64,000 nt of DNA from Capra hircus (Eukaryota; Chordata; Mammalia; Artiodactyla; Bovidae). The notes under the pieces are model-generated. The model had not been told where the DNA came from. It worked only from the letters and a program-made list of their open reading frames with translations, and did no database searches. The translations under genes were made by a program, and so were the position numbers. Location: positions 46,048,036 through 46,112,035 of the forward strand of contig NC_030820.1 of the NCBI RefSeq assembly GCF_001704415.2. The letters run 5' to 3'. Shown here in pieces: positions 1 through 12,529 of this stretch (position 1 is its first letter; each line of letters opens with the position of its first letter).

Positions 1-139
1 CTGTTTGTATCCTGTTCCAGCCACTGACTGCTTTGTCTTCCAGGCCTCTCCCTTCCCTGAGTTCCTGCTCCACCTCCTGATGTTGCCTCTGAGGCAGAGC
101 CCTTCCTTTGTGCGTGTGTGTCCTCTCCTCACAGGTGTT

Positions 140-200
140 AGTCTCAAAGGAGCCCTGCCTGTGCCGTGCACACAGTAGGTGCTCAGTAACCACTTGCCTC
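140..200. repeat. MIR/L2-type 3' fragment
   Basis: The phrase cacacagtaggtgctcagtaacc matches the shared 3' tail of MIR and L2 elements (cacatagtaggtgctcaataaa). The fragment is very short. Beyond it, up to about 3.7 kb, I see only non-coding intronic sequence without a repeat I can name, apart from a short TG run near 2699-2714. Confidence 0.4.
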
Positions 201-3200
201 ACAGGGCTCTGAGCTTCCAAAAATGGTAATTGTCTGGATTCCAGAAGCCTTAGTCATGACAGAGACGGGGCACTGAGTGGACTGAGGCTGCCAACAGGGA
301 GGAGAATTTAGTCAAGGGCATAGATAAAAAGAGTCTCACGTTTTCTGTGTCTCTGGTCATTGGTCCAGTGAGTGGTTATTTCCTCTGGTGTGGCTAGGCT
401 TCCATTTGGCACACCCGGGGCCCAGCTCCTACAGGCCTTGTAGCCACACTTGCTTGTCTGCTGCCTCCCGTTGAGGGGATCCCCTGAGGTGGGGCTAAAC
501 ATGCTGGAGGGCATGGGGACAGGAGGGTCCAGGGACCATGGTACGTGGGCACCAAGACAGGAGGGACACCATGAGCCGCTTCACTGGCAGAGTCGTGAGC
601 TCATCTTGTTTAGGCGATTTCTCCTGCTGGAACTTTCCCCAAAGGACAAAGTGAAATCTTGGCTTTCGGGCTGCTGCTGGAACTTTGTATAGGATTTGCT
701 GTTGTTACTATGAAGGTGCCAGTTATCCTGGCCATGTCAGAGCATCTGGGGCTCTGGCACAGTGGCACTTTTTTGGGGCTAATATGTTTCCTCCTGAATT
801 AAAGTCTCTGGCTGATGCTGTAGGGGAGGAAAAGTGATTTTCCCTCTACCCTTCTGAGTACTCCTATGATGAAGACAGATTAACAAGAGAAAAACATAAG
901 TTTAGTAGCATTCATATCTCAAGTAGAAATAAGGGGTACCCTGGGGGAAATGAGTGACTCCTGAGGTGGCTTAGAATTCACACATGAAAACCACCCTAAC
1001 AGGTGAAGGGGAGGTAGGGAGTCACTCTTAGGGCAGAGGAAGAAATTTTAGGGAAGGTGAGGGGCTTGGGAGGATGGGTAGAGCATGCCAGTTAGTGACA
1101 GAGTCTGTCTCTGTGTGGGGCCACTTCTAGGCTCCTCTCCTGTGACAAGAGTCAGTCTTCCTGGTGGTGAAGCTGCTGGGGAGGAGACTTGTGATACTAA
1201 GTTCCTATGGAGACCCTGTGTTCTGGCAGATGAGGGGGTTCAGGCAGAGCTCCCTCTGCACCTGCTGCCCTTCGGGTGCCTTCCGCTCAAGACAGTCAGT
1301 GCACCAAGCAGCACTGAAGCCAGCATGTCCTGACCTCCTGCAGCCTTGTGTGTTCTGCTGCCCTCCTTGCTGAGCACCTTGTGTAGGAAGCACAGAACGT
1401 GCTCTTCTGGCTCTTGCTTCTGAAGTTCCCCCATAAACACCAGGCCATCTAGGCTAGGCTGCTTTCCCAGTTGCTTGTCATCTCCAGCATCTGGTGCTTC
1501 AGACCAGACACATCACTGCCTGAGATCTTCTGATCAGCATAAAACATGATCAGTGCTATCGCACCCAGTTGATTATAATTCTAGAGAAGAGGAAAAATTT
1601 TACTTAGCTTGTGTGAGCTCATAGATACAAATGTGTAATTCCCATTTAACTTTAAAAATCTTTAAAGTCTCTTTCAGACTCTGTTGGAAATCCTAGGTTT
1701 TGTTCAGTGCTTTACTCTCCTTACCAAGGAGGAAGTTGAAGAGATAAGTAACCTCCTCAGGGTCTCAGTGAATGCTCCTGGATAGCTGAGTCTTCTCCTG
1801 GCAAAGCTGGGACTTATTCTGGTTCTTTCCTTCACCTCAGTAACAAGACAACCTCGAAGGGCACTGAGTTACCCAGCTGGAACTGTTAAATCGGTCAAGT
1901 GGGTTATCTGATGTTTGTCATTATTTTGTTCCAATGTTGCCTCAGTTAACTTAGAAAAATAATATTTCCCAGAGACAAAGTTAGGGCTTTCCTACCTTTG
2001 CATAGCAGTGGAATTCTTTGTGCTGAAGTGCTTTCTGTAGAGTGACCGTTTGTTGATAGAGGAATATCCCAGAGTTTCAGAGCTGGGAGAGACTTAACCG
2101 TCTTCATGCCGTATAGGTAACTATCTGGCAAATCATTGATCTCTGAAATGTTAGCTTATGCTTACCTGTGTCAGTGACACACCTTAAGGTATCAGGTTCA
2201 CATTGAGGAAGAGTGACTTCCTTGACCATGGCGGTCTGACAGAGCCTGGTCATGCCTTGACCCTTGACCCTTGCTTGGGCCCAGCCAGGCTTGTTCCTGC
2301 CCTTTCCCCTTGTCTGAATCTCTGGGTGTTTTGTCTTTAAATTTCATCAACTCAAGAGTTGTCTTGAGGACTTAATCTGAAGTGATAACTCCAGGCACCA
2401 TCCTCTTAACCCTAGCAATTACCAGTATTGATCTTTTATTGTTTCTATTTCCTCCTCCTCCCTGGCTCCTTCCTTCCTCTAGAACAGTGACACTCTGAGA
2501 GCTGTCCTCTGTCCTATAATAGTGACAGATTCGTAGGGTCATCTGATAAACAAGGATGAGTGACACAGTCATTTCTTAGTAAAGAACTATTTTCCAGAAT
2601 TCTGTGTGTGAGCTCAAGCTTTGTTTGTATTAAGGCTGCCCTATTTCTGCTGGCTTATAAGTAACCAAATTATGAATTGAGGACTTTGAAATACATGTGT
2701 GTCTGTGTGTGTGTTATAGTGTCAGTGTATCTAAAAGGAATACTCACTTCTGGAATAGTGTAAATGATGGAAGGTGGAAAAAACTGTTTAATAGGGCAAA
2801 ACCCACCAAGAAAACGGCCTTATAAACCCTCTGCAAAGGTTATCTAGAGTAAACACTGAAAACAAATGTTTTCATGAAAAGCCAAACCAAACAGTGAGAA
2901 CTTGTTGGAATTATTTGTAAATAAAAAGCAGTACCAAGAATCTTTGTGTAAAGGGTCATTTCACAGAACACCAGTAATTTACCCCAGCTCCCCTCTGCTA
3001 ATGAAGATCTTTCACCCAAATGTTGACAGATGACAGGGGCCTTACTGTGACCCATCTCCTGGTCACTCATGTCCTACTGATGCATTTGCTGCAAGGGCCA
3101 ATTCTGAACTCTAGTCACCCCCGTCTCCCACCCTCTCTGTGTCCTGTCCACGGCCGTGTGCCCTGGGTAGAGGGGCCTAGAGCCTCCCCAGATTTTTTTA

Positions 3201-3704
3201 TGCTAGGAGGGCTATGATGGTTCACCTCTTTAAATTAATATAGATCAAGAGTAATACAGAGTCATGCAGATGAGTACTGTCTGTAATATGGTAGTTTACA
3301 AGCACAAAATTGTATCTTCCTTTACACGTATTTCTGAATAATAGATTGTCAGATTTGGGGGTAAATTTTTAGTGTTGTATGAAGCATAACAGATTAAATT
3401 ATGCAGATGGCTCACGCCTTCTCATTTCAAGTAACAATAAGGAAGGTACAGGGTTTTGTGTTGGCTGTGTAACCTGGTAATTTTCTCTGAGCCCATTTCT
3501 TGGTAGAGAGAATGAAGGGAGTTTTTCTTGTCCTGTTTGCTATTGTTAGGGAGCCCCAGCATCTGGCCCAAGTTCTCAAGTGTGATTTGTTTTTTTTTAT
3601 ATTTAATATTTTGTAATAGTATGTCTTACAACAACATGGATTATCTTTACAATTTATAGAAAATTGTATGAGGAAAAGAGTAAACCAAGACCTACCTTAA
3701 TCTC
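201..3704. other. Intronic sequence without identifiable features
   Basis: Several short open frames occur but none has homology I recognise or convincing splice context. A short TG tract lies near 2699-2714. No RNA gene, CpG cluster or named repeat was seen. Confidence 0.6.
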
Positions 3705-3711
3705 AAGCACT

Positions 3712-4208
3712 ATTAGGCTCCTCAGAGACATTATTTTGCTGACTAAGGTCCGTCTAGTCAAGGCTATGGTTTTTCCAGTAGTCATGTATGGATGTGAGGG
3801 TTGGACTGTGAAGAAGGCTGAGAGCCGACGAATTGATGCTCTTGAACTGTGTTGTTGGAGAAGACTCTTGAGAGTCCCTTGGACTGCAAGGAGATCCAAC
3901 CAGTCCATTCTGAAGATCAGCCCTGGGATTTCTTTGGAAGGAATGATGCTAAAGCTGAAACTCCAGTACTTTGGCCACCTCATACGAAGAGTTGACTCAT
4001 TGGAAAAGACTGTGATGCGGGGAGGGATTGGGGGCAGGAGAAGAAGGGGACGACAGAGGATGAGATGGCTGGATGGCATCATTGGCTCGATGGATGTGAG
4101 TCTGAGTGAACTCCGGGAGTTGGTGATGGACAGGGAGGCCTGGCGTGCTGCGAGTCATGGGGTCGCAAAGAGTCGGACACGACTGAGCGACTGAACTGAA
4201 CTGAACTG
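3712..4208 (+). mobile_element. BovB LINE 3' end, 5'-truncated
   Basis: RTE-clade BovB fragment, sense. It translates through the typical C-terminal part of the BovB ORF (VMYGCEGWTVKKAE, CWRRLLRVPWTARRSNQS, KSRTRLSD) with an open frame from about 3730 to 4194. It then ends in the diagnostic repeated actga tail at 4195-4208. A 7-bp aagcact occurs at 3705-3711 and again at 4209-4215, a likely target-site duplication. About 12 bases at the left end do not resemble BovB. The reverse-transcriptase core is absent, so the copy is inert. Confidence 0.9.
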
Positions 4209-4215
4209 AAGCACT

Positions 4216-4342
4216 TCTGTTACTTCAGTCCTGGTGTGTAATCCAGCTGTGCTGGCAATGGTGCCGGCCCTGGGTCACCCCCGGGGATGGAATGCTGCCT
4301 GGGAGCATTTGCTCTCCCTGCCTCAGGCTGCTTGCTCGTGCG

Positions 4343-4377
<35 letters not shown>

Positions 4378-5125
4378 GTTCCCTTTTCATCTCTGTCTCT
4401 CTCCCTGTCTCCTCAGCTCTCTAACTCTGTCTTTCTTTATCTCTCTGCCTCTCCCCCTTCCCCCTTCACCTCTCCATCTCCCTCTCTGCCCGTCTCTCTC
4501 CATCTCTCTTAGTAGACTCTCTCTGTCCCCTTTCCACTATGGCACGGGACGAGACTCTTACATCCCACCTGTCCCTTCTTAACACTTGGCTGGAAACCTA
4601 GAGGGAAAGAGCCCAGTTACTACAGAAATACAGAAAATTTTATGTGGACTACTTTTATATCTTGTTTTTCACTTTTAAGTACAAAAGGCCAGTGTCAAAA
4701 CAAAGTTACTGTTATTTATGCTTGCATCGTCTGAATCTGGAGCCTTCTGTTAGAGCTCTGGTGGCCGCAAGTGCCTTACACTGAGCCTTCTGGTTTTCTT
4801 GGTGACAGTCCTTCCAAACGTTTAGAAGTTCCACAGGATTCACTGAGGAAACAATAGTATGGTCTCTGATAAAAATTTTAGATCCTGTTTAACAACAGTT
4901 TTTCAGATTGTCCATGGGCAAGTCCTTGGTTTAATAAATATTTACTGCTGGTTGCTGGAAATTTAATGGAGAGAAGGCATAGCTGGTGTACTGATAGGCA
5001 GGTGGAGGCCTGGTATGTGTGATGGCATGTGTGGGCTACAGGGGGAGCAACCAGTCTTGATGGAGTGAGCAGCCAAATATAATGGTTAGAGTTTGGAGAA
5101 TTTCCACACAGATGTGTGTGTATCT
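4216..5125. other. Intronic sequence with a CT-rich tract
   Basis: Apart from the CT microsatellite and its CT-rich shoulder there is no recognisable element. Open frames rich in Ser, Leu and Pro here are by-products of the CT repeat. Confidence 0.6.
4344..4377 (+). repeat. (CT)n microsatellite
   Basis: About 17 CT units with one interruption (ttt) near the start, followed to about 4530 by an imperfect CT-rich pyrimidine tract. The tract is a likely length polymorphism and could form triplex-like structures. Confidence 0.95.
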
Positions 5126-5131
5126 GTGCAT

Positions 5132-6279
5132 CAGTTCAGTTCAGTCAATCAGTTGTGTACAACTCTTTGCAACCCCATGGACTGCAGCATGCCAGGCTTC
5201 CCTGTCCATCATCAGCTCCCGGAGCTTGCTCAAACTCACATCCATCGAGTCGGTAATGCCATCCAGCCATCTCATCCTCTATTGTCCCCTTCTCCTCCTG
5301 CCTTCAATCTTTCCCAGCATCAGGGTCTTTTCCAGTTTGTCAGTTCTTCGCATCAGGTGGCTAAAGTATTGGAGCTTCAGCTTCAACATCAGTCCTTCCA
5401 ATGAAGGACTGATTTCCTTTAGGATGGACTGGCTTGATCTCCTTGCTGTCCAAGGGACTCTCAGAGAGTCTTCTCCAGCACCACAGTTCCAAGGCATCAG
5501 TCCTTCGGTGCTCAGCTTTCTTTATGGTCCAACTCTCACATCCATACGTGACTACTGGAAAAACCATAGCTTTGACTATACAGACCATTGCGGGCAAAGT
5601 GATGTCTCTGCTTTTCAATATGCTGTCTAGGCTGGTCATAGCTTTTCTTCCAAGGAGCAAGCGTCTTTTCATTTCATGGCTGCAGTCACCATCTGCTGTG
5701 ATTTTGGAGTCCAATAAAGTAAAGTCTGTTACTGTTTCCATTGTTTGCCCATCTGTTTGCTATGAAGTGATGGGATCAGATGCCATGATCTTAGTTTTCT
5801 GAATGTTGAGCTTTAAGCCAGCTTTATCATTCTTCTCTTTCACTTTCATCAAGAGGCTCTTTAATTCCTCTTCACTTTCTGTCATAAGGGTGGTGTCATC
5901 TGCATATCTGAGGTTATTGATATTTCTCCTGGCAATCTTGATTCTAGCTTGTGCTTCATCCAGCCCAGTATTTTGCATGATGTACTCTGCATATAAGTTA
6001 AATAAACAGTGACAACATACAGCCTTATGTACTCCTTTCCCAATTTGGAACCAGTCTGTTGTTCCATGTCTGGTTCTAACTGTTGCTTCTTGACCTGCCT
6101 ACAGATCTCTCAGGAGGCAGGTCAGGCGGTCTGGTATTCCCATCTATTGAAGAATTTTCCACAGTTCGTTGTGATCCACACAATCAATGCTTTAGTGTAG
6201 TCAGTGAAGCAGAAGTAGATGTTTTTCTGAGATTCTCTTCTTTTTCCTATGATCCATTGGGTGTTGTCAGTTTGATCTG
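5132..6279 (-). mobile_element. BovB LINE fragment with reverse-transcriptase remnant, antisense
   Basis: Reverse-oriented BovB. The tail (cagttcagttcagt) lies at the left end. The minus strand encodes, in broken frames, the RT motif block LRYADDTTLM and EEELKSLLMKVKE (about 5800-5930), followed by KITADGDCSHEMKRR, YGCESWTIKKAEHRR and CWRR. The fragment starts within the RT-upstream region (QKNIYFCF, about 6220-6240). Frameshifts and stops separate the pieces, so it is a dead 5'-truncated copy of about 1.15 kb against about 3.2 kb for a full element. A 6-bp gtgcat flanks it (5126-5131 and 6287-6292), a weak target-site duplication. Confidence 0.92.
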
Positions 6280-6292
6280 GGTAGCAGTGCAT

Positions 6293-7193
6293 ACCTACCG
6301 ATGTAGGATCATATGGTGTACTTTGCACACTGCTTTTTTTTTCACTTAACATTATATTGTGAATGTTTTATCATGTTTTAAAATATCCTATGGAAAAAAA
6401 TCTGGCAAACTTTGAGGTACTGAGAGGAGTGTAGTGTTCCTAGTATGAAGGGAGCTCAATGGGTGATTCTGGATGAGACTAGAAGGATGGGCAGGGGCCA
6501 GTCACACAGAGCCTGGAGCCTGTGTGTATCAGTTAATGTGGCTGTGTGTCAGATTACCTTCAGACAGCCAGTATTCATTGTCACACCGTTTCTGTGGGTC
6601 ATAGGTTCATAGCAGCCTTGCTACACTGGTGGTTCTGGCTGTGGTCCTCTTGTTGTGGTCCCAGTGCTGACCAGGTTGTGCTTATCTGAAGGCTTGCCTG
6701 GGGCTGGATATCCTATTTCCAGGATGGTACCCTCACAGGGCTGTTGGTGGTAGGCCTCAGGGCCTCATCCCTGGCCTTTCCCAACTGTGGGGCGGCTGGC
6801 TTCCCCAGAGCCAGGATGTGAGAGAGCACTGGTCTGTCATGATGTGGGAGGCACTGTGCAAGAGTGAGCTCCAGGAGTGGGTCCTGGGGCCTTCCTGCAG
6901 CTGGCTCCTCTGCTGTGTAGGACTTTGGGCATTATCTTAAAGTGGAGCCTTGGAAGGATTTTAAATGGGGAGTTGATATAATCTGACTACAACATAGAGA
7001 ATGAAAGGGAAAGTGGACAGGTATTTGGGTGCTGATTGCAAAAATCAGATCAGGATGCTTCTCAGGGAGAGGAAGGAAGGTGCTGTGACTGGGCCAGGCC
7101 TTGTGTGAGCTTTTGGGGTTGGTCACAGGATTTGTTTCTTATCTTGGTTGTGGTTAGAAGGTTCACTTTAAAATAATTCATTAGGGCATAGAT
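6293..7193. other. Intronic sequence; old repeats probable
   Basis: No gene. 6330-6400 (cacttaacattatattgtgaatgtt) and about 6920-7060 (aaggattttaaatggggagttgat) resemble old mammalian interspersed repeats that I cannot assign to a family with confidence. Confidence 0.4.
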
Positions 7194-7204
7194 TGGTTTG
7201 GGGT

Positions 7205-7416
7205 AAGTAAAGTCAAGTCGCTCAGTCGTGTCCGACTCTTTGTGGGTCCCATGGACTGTAGCCTATCAGGCTCCTCCATCCATGGGATTTTCCAGGCAAG
7301 AGCGCTGGAGTGGATTGCCATTTCCTTCTCCAGGGGATCTTCCCGACCCAGGAATTGAACCTGGGTCTCCTGCATTGCAGGCAGACGCTTTACCATCTGA
7401 GCCACCACGGAAGCCC
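7205..7416 (-). mobile_element. Bov-tA SINE, antisense, with 11-bp TSD
   Basis: A complete-looking tRNA-derived ruminant SINE. In reverse it starts with the tRNA-like head (gctcagatggtaaagcgtc) carrying A- and B-box-like segments, and ends with the RTE-derived tail (tcggacacgactgagcgact). A perfect 11-bp direct repeat, tggtttggggt, flanks it at 7194-7204 and 7417-7427, which fixes the insertion boundaries. Confidence 0.95.
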
Positions 7417-7427
7417 TGGTTTGGGGT

Positions 7428-9400
7428 GGTTTTCTATAATTGTTTGATGTTACAATAAAAAGTGGACTTTTAATAAAGTGGGAGCGGGGCTTGGGTGGGG
7501 CCTGTCCCAGAGACCCTGGCAGGAGACAGGATGTCCTGAAGGGGAGTTGCAGCTGTGGACTTGCGGGAGGGCCAGATTGGCACGAGAGGAGGGCCATCGG
7601 GTGGGCAGATTCGTCTGTTTACCTGGTGGCGGGGCAGCAGGGCGTTGGGGAGACTCCCAGGTGTGCTCTGGGTGCCAGCTGGATGGCGGTGTCACTTCTG
7701 AGATAGTTTTCTGGGGCACAAGGTTGACATTAGCCTGAGCAGGCTGAGTGTGTTCAAGTTCCTGAAGATCATCCATGGAGATGCGCAGTGGTTGGTTGGC
7801 TGTAGGGACCTGCTTCGCAGGGAGAGTCTGGTTGGGGTGAGGACATGCATGAGGCTTGAGCTGGGGGAGAAGGAAGTGGCAGGTTGGGGCAGAGCCTGAG
7901 CAGCAGTCTGGAGTAAAAAGGGCCGGGTGGGAGTGGGGGGTGCTGACTGCAAAGCTGAGGCACTATTGCCTTCTGGAGTCCGATGCTTTCCTCAGAGGCC
8001 TGTTCTGAGTGAGCTCCCTTCACGTCAGGGTGGTGGAGTTTGACAGTGTGATTGATAGCTTCTAGGAAGAGTGATGCGGAGGCCATGAAAGTGACTGCAT
8101 GACTTGTTGGCATCTTACTTTTATGTTTGTTTCTTTAATTATTTTGCATTTCTGATAAAATAGTTGGATTTTGAAAGTAAGTGAAACAGAAAAAGTAAGA
8201 ATAAGAAAGAATGTGGAATAGGCTCAACTGGATGCATCTCAGTGAGGGGGTGATGTGAGCAGCAATGAAATATTGATGTAAACATAAACTAAAATTTGAG
8301 TATCATGTGGGGAAAGAGGCCATGGTTTACCTTTAGTGGGCATGCATTTCTGCATTCATTATCCTTATTTTCTTTGTTGAATTTGCTCTAGTTGATCACA
8401 GGTCATTATTTTGAAAAATATGCAAAAAAATCAAGGTAAATATATTAAATACAATCCTGGAAATATTTGTCTACAATCTCTTTGTGACATTTCTGTACCT
8501 TGATCTCCATGTTTTAAGTAGGAAGCCCAGAGCATGTGTCTTTAATGCATAAGAAGGGCCATCTGCCTGTGTGATATAGCATAAGAACGTGTGTGGACAT
8601 CATTCCCAGTCGCCGTCGTGGGTGTCCAGGCACAATGAGGTGTCTGGGCACGAGGTCAGCACTGTCCCATCACAGCCCTGCCAGGATGTTGTGTCCTGGT
8701 TTTAAGGCCTAAAGTAGTTGTCCAGGTTTTCCAGTTAGGAAAGGATGAAATTGCTATGTCCCAGGGGTCTCCAGCCCTCCCAGTTCCTGTCTGTCCTGGG
8801 GCTCTCATGTCATTTGTACTTCCCCTCCACTGTCATTCCACTGTGCCCAGTTTTCAGAAATCACCTAGGCACTTTGCTCTTGGTTCTTGCTCTGACTGGC
8901 CTTCTGGAGGAACACGCTTCTCAGGGAAAACCTCTCTGCCAACTGTCAGTCCACGGCGGTCTCTCCTCAAAGTTGTGCTTCCTTTTTTTGGGTGGAAAGG
9001 GTCTAGTCTGCACACTGAGAGCCCTGGTTCTGGCACCATTTCTAACAGCACATCCTCTGTTCCCTTGCCTGGTGGGGAAGCAGGAGGAGGAAGGATGCAC
9101 AGGGTCTCATCCCCTTCTGTTTCTCAAGACCTCAGGGCAATGGCAAGGGACACCCACGTTGCCACTCCCCTGAACCCCTGGAATGTCACCTTGAGGTGGC
9201 AGGAAGTATGTAAGTTATTCAGTAGTAACTTACAATCTCCCCTGACAGTGGTGTGTTTTATATAGATGACATTAGAATGTGGTAATTCATTATCTGATCA
9301 GACCAAAATTTAGACAACAAAAAGCAGGTCTCACTGTAGATGTTACTTCCTCCAAGAAACAGTGCTTATCTACTGCAAGTGGAAGTGACTGCTTCCTCCT
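7428..9400. other. Intronic sequence without clear features
   Basis: GC-moderate 7.4-8.1 kb has several open frames on both strands with no recognised homology. The stretch near 7750-7850 (gatcatccatggagatgcgcagtggttgg) resembles the same unnamed old mammalian repeat as 6920-7060, split by the Bov-tA insertion. Nothing else was identified. Confidence 0.45.
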
Positions 9401-9605
9401 CTTCCTAGAGTTCTTCCTAAGTAACCTTTTAAAGGTTCTCTTTGGTTCTGTGTTATATTGTAGTTACAGGTGTGTGTATGTGTATAATTTTGTGTGTGTA
9501 CTATCTTTTTCTTGAAGGTATGAACCAAATCTTACTCTTCAATTCCGCAGCATTGGGTGCAAATACTTGAGACACTTGTTCAATGAATGAATGGACAAAT
9601 GAAAA
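9401..9605 (+). repeat. L2-type LINE 3' fragment
   Basis: Ends with ttgttcaatgaatgaatggacaaatga, the typical L2 3' terminus, preceded by diverged L2-like sequence (cttgaaggtatgaaccaaatcttactc). Boundaries are approximate. Confidence 0.5.
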
Positions 9606-10264
9606 ATACAGGTAGTGACTTGAAATTTTATGTGAATTCTGAATCATCATGCCATCCTTAAAATTTTGAACTCAAACTTCTGCAGTGTTCTGTGTAAGCT
9701 GGATTTCAAAAGCTGACAAACCTAGTGTATTAAAAAGCAAAGATATTACTTTGCCGACAAAGGTCCATAGTGTCACACTAAGACACACCCTCCCTCCCTA
9801 GGCCCCAGATCCCTCACAGACGTGCCACAGCTGCTTCCACCTGAGAACACCCACACATGGGAATTAGAGGAAGGTCCTTTCCCTGCTAAAAGCAAGAAAG
9901 CTTTTGAGAAGGTTAACGGAGGGAAGGGGACAGAGGAAAGAGCTGGCACCTGGGCAGGGAGGTGGAAGCTGAGGGAGCTGGAAGCCATGGTGGGTGTGAG
10001 TCAGGGGCCTGAGTTGTCTTTCTTCCCTGTTAACAAATGTCCCGAGGATGTTTGATTATCTGTCGTGATTATCCCAGATGCTAAAGATATTAAAAAAATA
10101 TATAGACAAGTGGAGGGGCCTTGGAATTTGAGGGGCTTAGAAGTTCAGGTTTCTGCTAACCCTTAGTGTGGGAGTGGAATGGGGATGCTCTGCAGATCCT
10201 TGTCTCACTTGAGATGAAGTCTGTGCAGATCGGATGGTGTAACGGCTCTGATTATCTTATGTGG

Positions 10265-10420
10265 GAAGAGGGCCAACATCTGTAGCTTCAGTGTATGGGA
10301 TGGTAGTGCTCAATAGAACTCTGTACAGTGATGGGAATGTGTTTCTGAGTTGTCCATGCATGGTGCTGAGCACCTGAAATGCAGTTAGTGCAGATGAGGA
10401 AGCGAACTTTTAATGTCATG
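10265..10420 (+). repeat. Fossil mammalian DNA-transposon-like fragment
   Basis: The series gctcaatagaactctg, agtgatgggaatgtgtttc, gagcacctgaaatgcagttagtgca and gaggaagcgaacttttaat matches a common mammalian MER-class repeat as I remember it. A related piece lies in reverse at 60128-60200. The family name is not certain. Confidence 0.4.
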
Positions 10421-10992
10421 GACTGGAAGGGAGGCCGGTGCTGGATAAGGTTGCAGTGTTGAGTTTATATGTGGCTCCTGCTCTTAAAGGCAGGTGCTCT
10501 TGTTGTGTCTGCCCGTCTGTGGCTGTGGTAGTGATCTGTCTCACAGATGCTTTGTTTTGTGGTGAAGATCTGCGCCTGAGGAGTGGGAGGGAGGACAGTG
10601 AGAAAGGGAACATCCCATCATGGGCTCAGGCCCCTCAGGGTCTTCTGGGAGAGTCTTGGTGTTTGATAGCAAGCTGCCTGCACTGCCTCTTGCTTGGTGG
10701 TCCTGGGTGATGTCTGAGTGTCTTAGCGTTTCCCTTTCATGTGCCACATCTCCTGTCTGCTAGCATAGACAGTTCAGTTTTAATTGTGGGGCCTTTATTC
10801 ATGCATGTGTGTGTCATGCTTTCCAACAGGGTGACTTGCTCTTGGGGAGAGTCTAACAATTGTTAGTGCCCCTCTCAGCGTGTAAGTGGGGTAGTTTATC
10901 TAGTTGTTCAAAGTTCCTCAGAGTGGGGGTGATTAGCACAGAGTTTAAGAACACGTGTAGGGAGTTGCGAATCAGTGATGAAAAACCTTTGT

Positions 10993-11024
10993 GTACACAC
11001 AAACACACACACACAAACACACAC
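10993..11024 (+). repeat. (CA)n microsatellite, interrupted
   Basis: Three CA blocks separated by AA interruptions, which tend to stabilise length. Confidence 0.9.
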
Positions 11025-12038
11025 GTGCGCATACGTAAATGATTGATTTAACTTTGCAAAAAGGTGGATTTTTAATTAGAGGATTGATGAAACCATTGCT
11101 GATGGTGTTTCCTGATGGATTTCTTGTTTTCCATCAAGTAATACAGTTGAATGGTTTTCATTTCTGACTCTATAATTTACATTCCTTTTCCCCCATTCCC
11201 ATCTGGGTGGAAACTAGAGAGATGAACCATAAGGATTGTTTGTTTCTAATCCTCAATCATTTTTTCCTTACTCACATTTTTTTGAGTGAGTTGAGCTGCC
11301 CTGTATTTCCTTCTGCCTGTACTCTGGTCTCAGAGGTGTGTTATATTTGCATCATGCTTTAAATGTATACACAGTGGCCTAAACTGCTACGTTTCTTTAA
11401 AGTTAAGCACAACATTTCAATTAAAATGTCACATAGAACTCAGCTCCCAGCCAGGCTGTGCAGGTGTGGCCGATCCAGGGTCTGAGGGTTCTGGAGGACA
11501 CCCCCACCTTTGCCATCCTGAGAACCCCCTCAAACATCCACCAACTGCCTGTTCTCTGGGTGTGTTCTGGAAGCGCAGCACCCTCCAGTATGCTCACCTG
11601 TGGGCCTCAGAGCCTGGATGCTTCAGGTAACAGCGCTTTGGAAGTTGAGCACAACTGTCTTTCCCCCTCTCATCCTGCTCCCCTGTTGGGTGCATGGACT
11701 GGCACGTGTGGATTGGAGAAGACAGGTGCTGGAGGGGATGCCGGTGTGTGCGGGCATGGGAGTGGGGAGAAGTGGCCTTGGGTGTCATGACAGGCAGCAG
11801 CATGTGTGAAAGCACTCTGTAAGCCACAGTCACACTCTTACCCTACAAGGAGTGCGTTTGAAGCGGGAACGAGCGGTCCAGACCCAGGGAGCTGCAGAAG
11901 CAGAGCAGGGAGTGGAGGTGTGGTTGCAAGTGGGGAAATGAGCCCTGAAATCCCTGTGCAAGTGAGGGGCGTGTCAGTGTGTGGTTTTGTTTGTCATAAA
12001 TGTGTATTTATGTATGTCATGTACATGTATATACACAT

Positions 12039-12251
12039 GTGAAGTGAAGTGAAGTCGCTCAGTTGTGTCCGACTCTTTACATCCCCATGGACTGTAGCCT
12101 ATCAGGCTCCTCCGTCCATGGGATTTTCCAGGCAAGAGCGCTGGAGTAGATTGCCATTTCCTTCTCCAGGAGATCTTCCTGACCCAGGAATCGAACCCGG
12201 ATCTCCCACATTGCAGGCAGATGCTTTACCAGCTGAGCCACCAGGGAAGAG
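12039..12251 (-). mobile_element. Bov-tA SINE, antisense
   Basis: Reverse-oriented Bov-tA. The tail (agtgaagtgaagtcgctcagttgtgtccgac) is at the left and the tRNA-like head (gctcagctggtaaagcatc) is at the right. The flanks share tatatacacat at 12028-12038 and 12259-12269, an 11-bp putative duplication, but the flank is low-complexity (gagagatata), so the match is weaker evidence than usual. Confidence 0.92.
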
Positions 12252-12472
12252 AGAGATATATATACACATACATGCACATAATCTCTCTCTTTGAAAAATA
12301 TTTTGGGGATTCTGTTGGGAGAGTATATTCATCAGTTCTGTGGATCTCAGTTTTCAGTTATAAAATGGTAAAAACAGTAATTCCTCTTAATCAGATTAAA
12401 CTGTGTATGGAAGTGCTTGGGGGCTCTTAGTGTCAGCTTGTGGGCTGAAACTATTCACTGCCCCTGCAGTGA

Positions 12473-12483
12473 GGGGGGGGGGG
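12473..12483 (+). repeat. Poly-G run (11)
   Basis: An uninterrupted G11 tract. Such runs are prone to length errors in sequencing and replication. Confidence 0.9.
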
Positions 12484-12529
12484 AAATAGGTGGAAATCTT
12501 TGACCTTAAATTAGGCAATGGTTTCTCAA

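Larger units (their letters stand above)
9606..12027. other. Intronic sequence with minor repeats
   Basis: Contains a fossil DNA-transposon-like segment (10265-10420) and a CA microsatellite, listed separately. The remainder shows no recognised gene, RNA or repeat. Confidence 0.5.

Noticed and set aside
4234..4582. Ser/Leu-rich open frames
   Set aside because: Direct by-product of the CT microsatellite and CT-rich tract.
7381..7416. tRNA-like sequence
   Set aside because: This is the tRNA-derived head of a Bov-tA SINE, not a tRNA gene. The same applies at all Bov-tA copies.
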